Shown in pieces: positions 35,301 to 43,313 of a DNA stretch of 64,000 nt. This stretch comes from DASSFG01 sp035547915 (GTDB lineage: Bacteria; Planctomycetota; Planctomycetia; Pirellulales; JAICIG01), in the NCBI GenBank assembly GCA_035547915.1, contig DASZTS010000011.1, positions 105,626-169,625 on the forward strand, read 5' to 3'. Each line of letters starts with the position of its first letter. Position 1 is the first letter of the stretch. Below the pieces are notes generated by a model. That model searched no databases. It was not told the DNA's origin and saw only the letters and a program-made list of their open reading frames with translations. A program made the translations under genes and the position numbers.

Positions 35301-38300
35301 ATGAGTGCCCTGCGACGATCCGGTTGGCCTACTGTATTGGCGGCGCTTCTCGCCTCGATCGGTTGGGCAGCGGCCGACGAGCCGATGCCCGATGCACCGG
35401 GCCTAGATGGGCCGTTTCCGGCCGAGCAGATCGACTTCTTCGAGAAACAAGTGCGGCCGCTGTTGGTCGAGCACTGCCATCAATGCCATGGCGAGCGGGC
35501 CCAAAAGGGCAACCTGCGGCTCGACTCGCGGGCGGCCGTCCTCCAGGGTGGCGATACGGGGCCGGCACTGGTTCCGGGCAAGCCGGCCGAAAGCCTGCTC
35601 GTCGATGCGATCGGCTATGGCGACCTCTATCAGATGCCCCCTTTGGGCAAGCTGGCCGAAAAGCAGATCGCCGTGCTCCGGCGATGGGTCGAACTGGGAG
35701 CACCTTGGCCACAAGAAGCCCCTCCGAGCGCGTCCGGCAAGCAGGCTGATCCGCGGGCGGCCTTCGATCTGGCCGAGCGCGCGAAACATTGGGCGTTTCA
35801 GCCGCTCGACTTACAGCCGCCCCCGGTCGTTAGCGATCAGGCTTGGCCCAAATCCACGACCGACCTCTATATCCTGTCGCGCCTGGAGGGTGCCGACCTG
35901 GTTCCGGCCGCGCCGGCCGAACGGCGAACGTTGCTCCGCCGCGTCACCTTCGACCTGATCGGCCTCCCACCCACGCCGGCCGAGATCGACGCCTTCCTGG
36001 CCGACGAGCGGGCCGACGCCTTCGAGCGGGTGATCGATCGGCTCCTGGCCTCGCCCCATTTTGGCGAACGCTGGGCCCGCCACTGGCTCGACCTGGTGCG
36101 CTACGCGGAGAGCAAGGGACATGAGTTCGACTATACGATTCCCAACGCCTGGCACTACCGCGACTACGTGATCCGGGCGTTGAACGCCGACGTGCCCTAC
36201 GATCGGTTTGTCACCGAACACGTGGCGGGTGACTTGCTCGACGAACCGCGGCGGCATCCCGAAAAGGGCTTCAACGAGTCGGTGCTGGCGACCGGATTCT
36301 TGTTTCTCGGCGAAGAGATCCACTCGCCGGTCGAGTTGCCGGCCGACGAGTGCGACCGCACCGACAACAAGATCGACGTCTTTTCCAAAACATTTTTGGG
36401 GCTAACCGTCGCCTGCGCCCGCTGCCACGACCATAAGTTCGACGCCATCAGCACCAAAGATTACTATGGGCTGGCCGGCTATCTGCTCAGCGGCAGCTAT
36501 CGGCAGGTGCCGTTCGATAGCCTGGATCAAGAGCGGGAGATCGCCGCTCGCTTGTGTTCGTTGCAAGCGGAACACCGTTCGCAACTACTGACCGCGCTGC
36601 ACACGGCGCTGCGTCCGACGCTCGATCGACTGGCCGACCTGCTGCTTGCCACGCGCGACGTACTCGCACAAGCCGGCACGGACGACGATCCGGCGCGAGC
36701 CACGGCGATAATCTCGGTGGCGGCGGCGAGACGAATCGACACGCCGGAGCTGACCCGCTGGCTGGAGAGCATACGGCAGGCGATCGCGGATCCGACCTCG
36801 CCGTTGCACCTATGGGCGCTGGCGGCGGCCGCGCGCGATCAAAACGGCGCCGGTCCCCCGCACATCAGATCGGCTGCCGATGCCCTGCAACGACCACCGG
36901 CGGCCGGGGGCGAGACCCGCATCCTCGTCGACTTCCAAAATCTGCCGCCGCAAGACTGGCGGCAGGATGGGTTCGTGTTTGGTCTGGCTCCGGCAAAGGT
37001 TGGGCACGTTTCGTTGGGCACTAGTGTCGAGCGGCCGATCGCCCGCATTTGGAGCCGGCCCGCGGCCGTGAGTGACCCGTTCTGGGATGGGGCCACTTTG
37101 GCCGCGGGCGTCGAACGCGAGGCCGGCCGTCTGGGCTGGTTGCAATCGGGCCGCCTGCTCCGCACGCCGACCTTCACGCTCGGCACGGGCAAGTTGCGAT
37201 ACCTCGTAAGTGGCTCGGGATATGCCTATGCGGCGGTCCACTCGCACCGCATGAACAATGGTCCGCTGCACGGCGCACTGGTCCGTGAATGGCAGGCCGG
37301 CGAACGTTTCCAGTGGATCGAACACGATCTTTCGGCCTATGTCGGCCAGCGCGTCCACATCGAATTCAGTCCGCGCCAAGCGGGCGACGTCAAAGGAGAC
37401 GCCTCGCCAAGACTGGCCATCGGACAAGTGATCGAAGGCGAAGCACCGGTCGACCCCGGTCCACTCGCCACCCTCGCCTTCGGCGATAGTGACCTATCGA
37501 GCTACGAAGCGCTGGCCGCTGCCTACCAGCGGCGATTGACGCACGCGGCCGAACAACTGGCCGCTGATGCGCTGACAAACGCCGGCGATGCGGCGCTCGC
37601 CGACTGGCTGGCGCAAAACGTCTCGTTGTTCGCACCGGCCGAGAGCGCAGCCAGGCACAGCTTGACGGCCGCGACACAGCCCTGGATCGAGGCTCAAGCA
37701 CGACTGGCGGCCGAACTACCGCGGCAGGTTCACACCGCCCCCGCGATGCTCGACGGCAGCGGCGTCGATCAATGCGTCCTGCTCCGCGGGAATCCGAAAA
37801 CGCCTGGTGAACGAGTCGCGCGACGCTACCTCGAGGCGCTGGGCGGCACGCAGCATGAAGCGGCGAACGATGGAAGCGGGCGGTTGGAGTTGGCGCGGCA
37901 GATGACCGACCCGGCAAATCCGCTGGTGGCGCGCGTGTTGGTCAACCGCGTCTGGCAGCATTTGTTCGGCCGGGGCATCGTGGCATCGGTCGATAATTTC
38001 GGCGTACTAGGCGAAGCTCCGACGCATCGCGAGCTGCTTGACCGGTTGGCAGACGACTTCGTGCGCGACGGCTGGTCGATCAAGCGGCTGATCCGGCGCC
38101 TGCTGCTCACCAGCAGCTATCAACTATCCAGTCGGCCGAGCGAGCCGGCCCGGCGCCTCGATCCCAACAACCTGCTGCTCTCACACGCCGCGGTGAAGCG
38201 GCTCGAGGCGGAGGCCATTCGCGATAGCCTGCTCGCGGTCTCCGGTCGGCTCGATGGACAGTTGTTCGGCCCGAGTATGCCGATCTATCTGAGTGAGTTC

Positions 38301-38738
38301 ATGGAGGGGCGGGGGCGTCCGCCGAGTGGCCCGGTCGATGGCGATGGCCGGCGCAGCGTGTATTTGAGCGTACGGCGAAATTTCCTCAGTACATTCTTCC
38401 TGGCCTTCGATTATCCGGTGCCCTTCTCGGCGGTCGGCCGACGCAGCGTATCGAATGTGCCGGCGCAAGCCTTGACCCTGATGAACAGTCCACTGGTCGC
38501 GGGAGCGGCGCGCCGCTGGGCCGAGCGCAGCCTCACCGAAACGAACGATGTGACTGTCCGCATCGGGCAGCTCTACCTGACCGCCTTGGGTCGGCCGCCT
38601 AGCAACTTAGAGATACGGCAGGCCGAGGAATTCCTGGTCGACCAGGCCCGCGGGTACGGGCAACCGGGCGACGAGCGAGCCTGGGCCGACCTGTGTCATG
38701 TGTTGCTGAACACCAAGGAGTTCATTTTCGTCGATTGA
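35301..38738 (+). CDS. Secreted planctomycete-type cytochrome/DUF1549/DUF1553 protein
   Basis: About 1145 residues from ATG 35301, with a Sec signal peptide (VLAALLASIGWAAADEP). Residues about 40-95 form a c-type cytochrome-like domain with a haem-binding CHQCH (Cys59, Cys62, His63) and the LRLDSRAAVLQGG block typical of planctomycete PSCyt1. About 165-375 is DUF1549 (LPPTPAEIDAFLADE, then FGERWARHWLDLVRYAES). A second CARCHDHKFD lies near residue 372. About 880-1140 is DUF1553 (NRVWQHLFGRGIVASVDNFG, PNNLLLSHAAVKRLEAEAIRDS). The central 400 residues are variable. These proteins are exported and usually paired with a DUF1501 protein, absent here; the role is unknown. Confidence 0.9.
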   Translation: MSALRRSGWPTVLAALLASIGWAAADEPMPDAPGLDGPFPAEQIDFFEKQVRPLLVEHCHQCHGERAQKGNLRLDSRAAVLQGGDTGPALVPGKPAESLLVDAIGYGDLYQMPPLGKLAEKQIAVLRRWVELGAPWPQEAPPSASGKQADPRAAFDLAERAKHWAFQPLDLQPPPVVSDQAWPKSTTDLYILSRLEGADLVPAAPAERRTLLRRVTFDLIGLPPTPAEIDAFLADERADAFERVIDRLLASPHFGERWARHWLDLVRYAESKGHEFDYTIPNAWHYRDYVIRALNADVPYDRFVTEHVAGDLLDEPRRHPEKGFNESVLATGFLFLGEEIHSPVELPADECDRTDNKIDVFSKTFLGLTVACARCHDHKFDAISTKDYYGLAGYLLSGSYRQVPFDSLDQEREIAARLCSLQAEHRSQLLTALHTALRPTLDRLADLLLATRDVLAQAGTDDDPARATAIISVAAARRIDTPELTRWLESIRQAIADPTSPLHLWALAAAARDQNGAGPPHIRSAADALQRPPAAGGETRILVDFQNLPPQDWRQDGFVFGLAPAKVGHVSLGTSVERPIARIWSRPAAVSDPFWDGATLAAGVEREAGRLGWLQSGRLLRTPTFTLGTGKLRYLVSGSGYAYAAVHSHRMNNGPLHGALVREWQAGERFQWIEHDLSAYVGQRVHIEFSPRQAGDVKGDASPRLAIGQVIEGEAPVDPGPLATLAFGDSDLSSYEALAAAYQRRLTHAAEQLAADALTNAGDAALADWLAQNVSLFAPAESAARHSLTAATQPWIEAQARLAAELPRQVHTAPAMLDGSGVDQCVLLRGNPKTPGERVARRYLEALGGTQHEAANDGSGRLELARQMTDPANPLVARVLVNRVWQHLFGRGIVASVDNFGVLGEAPTHRELLDRLADDFVRDGWSIKRLIRRLLLTSSYQLSSRPSEPARRLDPNNLLLSHAAVKRLEAEAIRDSLLAVSGRLDGQLFGPSMPIYLSEFMEGRGRPPSGPVDGDGRRSVYLSVRRNFLSTFFLAFDYPVPFSAVGRRSVSNVPAQALTLMNSPLVAGAARRWAERSLTETNDVTVRIGQLYLTALGRPPSNLEIRQAEEFLVDQARGYGQPGDERAWADLCHVLLNTKEFIFVD

Positions 38739-38849
38739 TGTTGGCACGCCGGTTGCACTTTCAAGAGCGGAACCTTTGTCCCTAGGAGCCGCCGGAAGAA
38801 TGAGGCAATGGGCGGCCAGGTCGACACGCTTCTCCAGGAGAGGCCGGCT

Positions 38850-39305
38850 GTGCGTATTTTAGTCGTGGATGACGACCGAGATCTGGCGGAATTGTTGGGA
38901 CGTCGCTTGGTGCTCGAGGGCCACGACGTAGATGTTTGCACCGACGGATGGACAGCTCTGGAAATGGCCAGATTGGTTCACCCGGATGCAGTGCTCACGG
39001 ACCTGGCCATGCCCGGCATCGACGGCTGGCAACTGGCGTCACGATTGCGAGAATCGTTGCGATCCGAAGTACCGCTAATCGTTGCCATTTCGGCCTATCA
39101 GACGGGCGATGACTACGGGCGGTCGCGGTCAGCGGGCATCGATTTCCATCTTGCGAAACCACGTTATTTCGACGAGCTGCGGCGTATTCTGTTGCGTTAT
39201 GCGGCCGCGCGGCAATCAAGCGGCACGCCCGATGACCACGCGCCAGAGCACGACGCACCGAGCACTGACACGCACGACAACAGCGAGCCACAGGGCGCGT
39301 GGTGA
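38850..39305 (+). CDS. Single-domain response regulator
   Basis: About 151 residues. I use GTG 38850 because AGGAGAGG lies seven bases upstream and the receiver domain begins right there (RILVVDDDRDLAELLGRRL). The acidic pocket is DDD, the phospho-acceptor Asp is in VLTDLAMPGIDGW, the conserved Ser/Thr is in IVAISAY, and the Lys is in HLAKPRYFDELRRIL. After residue 120 comes only a low-complexity His/Asp/Thr tail, so there is no DNA-binding or enzymatic output domain. It could act like CheY/Spo0F, passing phosphate or binding a partner; no kinase is nearby. Confidence 0.9.
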   Translation: MRILVVDDDRDLAELLGRRLVLEGHDVDVCTDGWTALEMARLVHPDAVLTDLAMPGIDGWQLASRLRESLRSEVPLIVAISAYQTGDDYGRSRSAGIDFHLAKPRYFDELRRILLRYAAARQSSGTPDDHAPEHDAPSTDTHDNSEPQGAW

Positions 39306-39320
39306 CGTCTTACTGGGCCG

Positions 39321-40463
39321 CTAGGGCGTAACCTCCTGGGTGGCCTCTTCCTTCTTTCCCGAGCTTTTCTTCGTGTCGTTTGGTTCTTGGCCGCCCGCCA
39401 TGTCGCGAACGACCCCCTCGAGTCCGAGCACGACGCGAGCCAGATGGTCGAAGTTGAGCTTGTCGGGAGTGTCGGTCGTCTTGTGGTAGTGCGGATTGCG
39501 GAACAAGGCCGTGTCGGTGATCATCACCGCCTGATACCCCTCTTGCCAGAAGGACCAGTGGTCGGACCAGCCGACGCCGGGCACGCCGTTGGGCATCGCG
39601 GCGCCCTCGGTCGGAAAATCCGCGTGCTTGCGGAGCGAGGCGACTACCGTGTGAACGAGCGGCCGTGAGGCCACGTTCCCCACGACACCGATGAAATTGC
39701 CCTTCGAGGGATAGATCAAATCGAGCGGCCGCGGATAACGCTGGCTGTTCTCCTGATCGCTGTAGTAGCCCATCGTTTCCAGGCATAGCACGCAGACCAG
39801 GTTGTTGTTCCGCTTGTGGCAACTCCGTGCGTAGACCAGCGAACCCATCGTCCCGCGTTGGAAATAAGGTTGCTCCTCGTTCGTGAAGGCGACGAACCTC
39901 ACGGTCCGCGCGGGATGACTGGTGGCGAAACGGCGGGCCAGGGCCAGCATCGACGCGGTGCCGCTGGCGTTATCGTCGGCGCCGGGGGTGGTGTCGTAGC
40001 TGTCGTAGTGGGCCCCCACCAACACAATCTCGGTCGGCGTCTTCGTCCCCTTGATCTCCGCTTCCAGGTTCACACAGTCCACCCCTTCGACCTTGTAGGT
40101 CTGGCGACCCACGCGGTAGCCGGCCTGCGTCAGTTCGCGTTCCACGAATTGGGCGGCAGCGGCGAGCTTCTCGCGGCGGCGGACGTTGCGCGGGCCGATA
40201 TCGATTGCCAGCTTCCGCACGTCGCGTTCGAGTTCGCGGGCGAGCGAGAGTCCCTGTCCCTGCCCTTCCTCGGCCGCGGCCAGCGGCGGCAGATCACCCG
40301 AGAAGCTCTGCCCGGGCATATAGAACATGACCCGCCAGGCGATGCCCGAGAAGAAAGCCAGGCCGAGCACCACGCCCGCCACGATCTTCTTCCAGCGCCG
40401 CCGCTTTCTGACCGGCGGTGTAACGCTCGCTGCGGTGTCCAAGGGCGGGCGGTTTTCTTCCAT
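39321..40463 (-). CDS. M28-family metallopeptidase, membrane-anchored
   Basis: 380 residues with a basic N-terminus and one membrane helix (KIVAGVVLGLAFFSGIAWRV), placing the catalytic domain outside the cytoplasm. The M28 di-zinc site is visible in order: LVGAHYDSYD (His, Asp), PGADDNASGTA (bridging Asp), FVAFTNEEQP (catalytic and ligand Glu), VGWSDHWSFW (Asp), and NPHYHKTTDTPD (final His). This is the aminopeptidase/folate-hydrolase type fold, cutting N-terminal residues from peptides. The tail is Lys/Glu-rich. Divergent from the gene at 40652. Confidence 0.93.
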   Translation of the reverse strand: MEENRPPLDTAASVTPPVRKRRRWKKIVAGVVLGLAFFSGIAWRVMFYMPGQSFSGDLPPLAAAEEGQGQGLSLARELERDVRKLAIDIGPRNVRRREKLAAAAQFVERELTQAGYRVGRQTYKVEGVDCVNLEAEIKGTKTPTEIVLVGAHYDSYDTTPGADDNASGTASMLALARRFATSHPARTVRFVAFTNEEQPYFQRGTMGSLVYARSCHKRNNNLVCVLCLETMGYYSDQENSQRYPRPLDLIYPSKGNFIGVVGNVASRPLVHTVVASLRKHADFPTEGAAMPNGVPGVGWSDHWSFWQEGYQAVMITDTALFRNPHYHKTTDTPDKLNFDHLARVVLGLEGVVRDMAGGQEPNDTKKSSGKKEEATQEVTP

Positions 40464-40651
40464 ACGGCAAGGGCGGCCAGATGCTGTTCAGTCCGGACAT
40501 TTATTCAGTCCAAACGGACCTTCAGCATAGCCCAGTCGGCCGAGGCATCACAACCGCCGTGAAATCGGTGGGCAGGAATGGAGATTTAGCGTAGGCTGGA
40601 ACAGAGAGGCCATGGAATAGCGCCGCCCGTCGGCGAGAGAGGAGTTAATTG

Positions 40652-41026
40652 ATGAACGAGGTTTTCGGTCATGGCCGCCGCCGCGAGGGGTGGGCGGTGC
40701 AGTTGACCTATCCGAAGGCCATGATCCCTCAGCATGCGCATACGTTCTGCGCATGGTCGAAGCGCGTGCGCGGCAAACAGGTGGCGAGCCGTCCGGGGGC
40801 CGATTTGAAAGACGGGAACAACGACGTCGTCATCGAACGGTTCGAGTTCGGCAATTACGACGACGCGGCGGAATTCTGCCGCTACACCTGCCAGCAGTTC
40901 GAAAAATGGTCGGGTGACGGCATGGGACATCGCTTCACGATCAAGCTTCACGGCCGCGTCAAATTCGACGATAAGACCGAGGGCCGGATCGGCTCGGCGC
41001 GGACTCAAGCCAAGGAAGCCACGTGA
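40652..41026 (+). CDS. Unknown protein coupled to the enolase-like gene
   Basis: 124 residues; AGGAG at 40640-40644 fits ATG 40652. No membrane segment or signal. A few regular segments (WAVQLTYPKAMIPQHAHTFC, then IERFEFGNYDDAAEFCRYTC and HRFTIKLHGRVKFDD) suggest a compact alpha/beta fold. I do not recognise it. Its stop overlaps the GTG start of the enolase-like gene (GTGA at 41023-41026), so the two are probably translated as a pair. Confidence 0.55.
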   Translation: MNEVFGHGRRREGWAVQLTYPKAMIPQHAHTFCAWSKRVRGKQVASRPGADLKDGNNDVVIERFEFGNYDDAAEFCRYTCQQFEKWSGDGMGHRFTIKLHGRVKFDDKTEGRIGSARTQAKEAT

Positions 41027-42318
41027 GCGCGACCACTGTTTCGCGCGTGCACGCCCGCGAGGTGCTCGATAGCCGCGGGCAGCCTACCGTGCAGGTCGAA
41101 GTCTACAATCGTGACGGCTCGTGGGGCTCTGCCATCGTGCCGGCCGGCGCGAGCACAGGTCAGGCCGAAGCACACGAGCTGCGCGATGGCGACCCGGCTC
41201 GCTACGACGGTCGCGGCGTGTTGAAGGCCGTGGCCCATGTCAACCACTCGCTCGGTCCCGCGCTGGCCGGTGCGAATCCGGCCGATCAGGCTACGGTCGA
41301 CCGCCTCTTGTGCCAACTCGACGGTACGCCGAAAAAGTCGCAACTCGGCGCAAACGCCCTGCTGGGTGTCTCTCTGGCCGTTGCTCACGCCGCCGCGGCC
41401 GCTGCTCGTCTGCCGCTCTATCGGCATTTGCATGGGCTCTGGCAGGGGGTCTTGCGCGATGCGCAGCTTCCACCGGCGCCCGACTGCCGCATGCCGCTGC
41501 CGATGACGAACATGATTTCGGGTGGGTTGCACGCCGGCGGCAATCTCGACTTCCAGGATTTCTTGATCATGCCCACGGGCGCGACGAGTTACCGCGTCGG
41601 CCTGGAATGGATCGTGCGCGTTCATCGCAGGCTGGGCGAACTCCTCGCGACGTCGGGCTACGAGGGGCGGCTCGTGGGAGACGAAGGAGGTTTTGGTCCG
41701 CGGCTGCCGAGCAACCGGTCGGCAGCGGAGTTTGTCGTGCGGGCGATCGAGGCGGCTCGACTGCGGCCGGGAGACGACGTGACGATCGCGCTCGATGTGG
41801 CGAGCACTCATTTTTTCGAAGCCGGCCGCTATCGTTTGCGAGCGACGGGCGATGAACAACTGACGAATGCCCAGATGATCGATCAGGTTGCCGCGCTCGT
41901 CGAGGCGTTTCCGATCGTGAGCGTCGAAGATGCTCTGGCAGAAGACGATTGGGAAGGTTGGCAGGAATTGACTCGCCGGCTGGGCGACCGGGTTCAACTC
42001 GTGGGCGACGACCTGTTCGCCACGAACCCAGAGCGCATTCGGCGCGGCATCGAGTTGCAAGCGGCCAACGCGGTGCTGATCAAGGTCAACCAGATCGGCA
42101 CGCTCAGCGAAACGCTACAAGCCATGGCCGTCGCGCGGTCGGGTGGCTACCGTTCGGTTGTCTCGGCCCGCAGTGGAGAAACCGAAGATGCAACGATCGC
42201 CGACCTGGCGGTGGCGACCGCGGCCGACCAGATCAAGATCGGCTCGATTCAACGGAGCGAAAGACTGGGCAAGTACAACCGGCTGCTGGCCATCGAAGAG
42301 CAACTCGGCGATCGGTGA
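41023..42318 (+). CDS. eno: Enolase or enolase paralogue with changed active-site residues
   Basis: 431 residues of the enolase fold, converting 2-phosphoglycerate to phosphoenolpyruvate if active. Conserved parts: EVLDSRGQPTVQVEV, VPAGASTG (loop 1), GGLHAGG (His170, yeast His159), LVGDEGGFGP (Glu, yeast Glu211), ALDVAST (metal Asp), VEDALAEDDW (metal Glu), LVGDDLFATNPERI (metal Asp), and LIKVNQIGTLSE (catalytic Lys, yeast Lys345). Two changes stand out: the usual SHRSGETED reads SARSGETED (Ala382 for His373), and the usual LQEF Glu168 is Asp179. The central 20 residues around LHGLWQGVLRDAQLPPAPD are also unusual. It is likely a divergent paralogue; a second enolase elsewhere is expected. Confidence 0.85.
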   Translation: MSATTVSRVHAREVLDSRGQPTVQVEVYNRDGSWGSAIVPAGASTGQAEAHELRDGDPARYDGRGVLKAVAHVNHSLGPALAGANPADQATVDRLLCQLDGTPKKSQLGANALLGVSLAVAHAAAAAARLPLYRHLHGLWQGVLRDAQLPPAPDCRMPLPMTNMISGGLHAGGNLDFQDFLIMPTGATSYRVGLEWIVRVHRRLGELLATSGYEGRLVGDEGGFGPRLPSNRSAAEFVVRAIEAARLRPGDDVTIALDVASTHFFEAGRYRLRATGDEQLTNAQMIDQVAALVEAFPIVSVEDALAEDDWEGWQELTRRLGDRVQLVGDDLFATNPERIRRGIELQAANAVLIKVNQIGTLSETLQAMAVARSGGYRSVVSARSGETEDATIADLAVATAADQIKIGSIQRSERLGKYNRLLAIEEQLGDR

Positions 42319-42371
42319 TCCTGTCCGCGGCGCGATCGGAGGGCCGTGGCGTGACCTTATCGCTCAGTAGC

Positions 42372-42860
42372 TCAGTATTGGTCCCGCAAATCCGCTCCGC
42401 ACTGCTTGCACCAAATGGCGGCGATGTGGTGCTCGTACTCGAAACCGCACTTCTTGCAGGTCAACATCAGGCGGCGGTTCACCTCGCCCGCGTCGCTGAA
42501 GTAGGTGCGACAGTGCGGGCAAATATCGTAGACCGCGCGCACCTCGCGGCGGCACTTGGGACATATCTTCATGCCGCGGTTGAGCGGCGACAGGCCGCGC
42601 AAGCTGGTGCCCGAGGAAGAACCGGCGTCGGGCGCGCCGTTGCCGCGATGGCTCGCGTCTTGGTGGACGGGGAGATCGTCATCATCGCCGTGCGCCGGCG
42701 GAGGACCGAGAAAATCTACGATGGCGTCGTCGGTCAATTTGCCGGCCGGCACCGGAACCAGGACCCGCGTCTGGCATTGCGGGCATAATCCCGTCAAGCC
42801 GGCGTACTTGTCCTTGACGTTCAGCTCGTGCCCGTTAGGACACTTAAAACGAATCGACAT
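42372..42860 (-). CDS. Multi-zinc-ribbon protein of unknown function
   Basis: About 162 residues from ATG 42860, with GGGAGGG just upstream on the minus strand. Three zinc-ribbon-like parts are visible: an N-terminal FKCPNGHELNVKDKYAGLTG followed by LCPQCQ, a middle CPKCRREVRAVYDICPHCRT, and a C-terminal CKKCGFEYEHHIAAIWCKQCG. The linker (residues about 45-100) is acidic and Pro/His-rich. The N-terminal type, a CPxGH with a later CPxC, recurs in planctomycete proteins of unknown role. Nucleic-acid or protein binding is inference. Confidence 0.6.
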   Translation of the reverse strand: MSIRFKCPNGHELNVKDKYAGLTGLCPQCQTRVLVPVPAGKLTDDAIVDFLGPPPAHGDDDDLPVHQDASHRGNGAPDAGSSSGTSLRGLSPLNRGMKICPKCRREVRAVYDICPHCRTYFSDAGEVNRRLMLTCKKCGFEYEHHIAAIWCKQCGADLRDQY

Positions 42861-43075
42861 TGAGGCCCTCCCGCTTGCGCGCGAGACTGACACACCCCGT
42901 GGTGCACGTCGACGCCTCTTCTGCCCGGAGCGGATCAACATCCGTTCCGGTCAGGCGGTCCTTCGCCTCAGATGTCGTGCGGGTGGCCGCAATCGGTCGC
43001 CCGGCGACAGCGATGACAACCAACTGTTCCCGGAGCTAGTTGTCGCAGTCGACCTATAAGTTACCACTAATGGGG

Positions 43076-43141
43076 ATTCTGCCAAAGCAGAATTCTTACA
43101 AGTCGATTAGACAAACCCCCTAATAGAACTAGTTCTTGACC
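43076..43141 (+). promoter_or_regulatory. Hairpin and 12-bp palindrome upstream of the sedolisin-like gene
   Basis: ATTCTGC at 43076-43082 and GCAGAAT at 43087-43093 form a 7-bp stem with a 4-nt loop. AGAACTAGTTCT at 43125-43136 is a perfect 12-bp palindrome and overlaps a TTGACC hexamer at 43136-43141 that could be a -35 element (a weak TACCGT lies 17 bp on). The arrangement resembles an operator covering a promoter. The start codon is 173 bp further on. Confidence 0.35.
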
Positions 43142-43313
43142 CAGGCGCGCCCGGTACCTACCGTGGATCTCTCCGAGCCCCTAATCGGGAAATGGCACCC
43201 GGCGGTTTCGTGAAGTGCACGTCGCGCCGATCGGTTTTTGCCAATCCTTTGTTTTTGCCCGCGGAGCCATTTTGGTCCAGGTCGGTTATCGCCTCCCAAA
43301 CCGTGCTTGCCCC

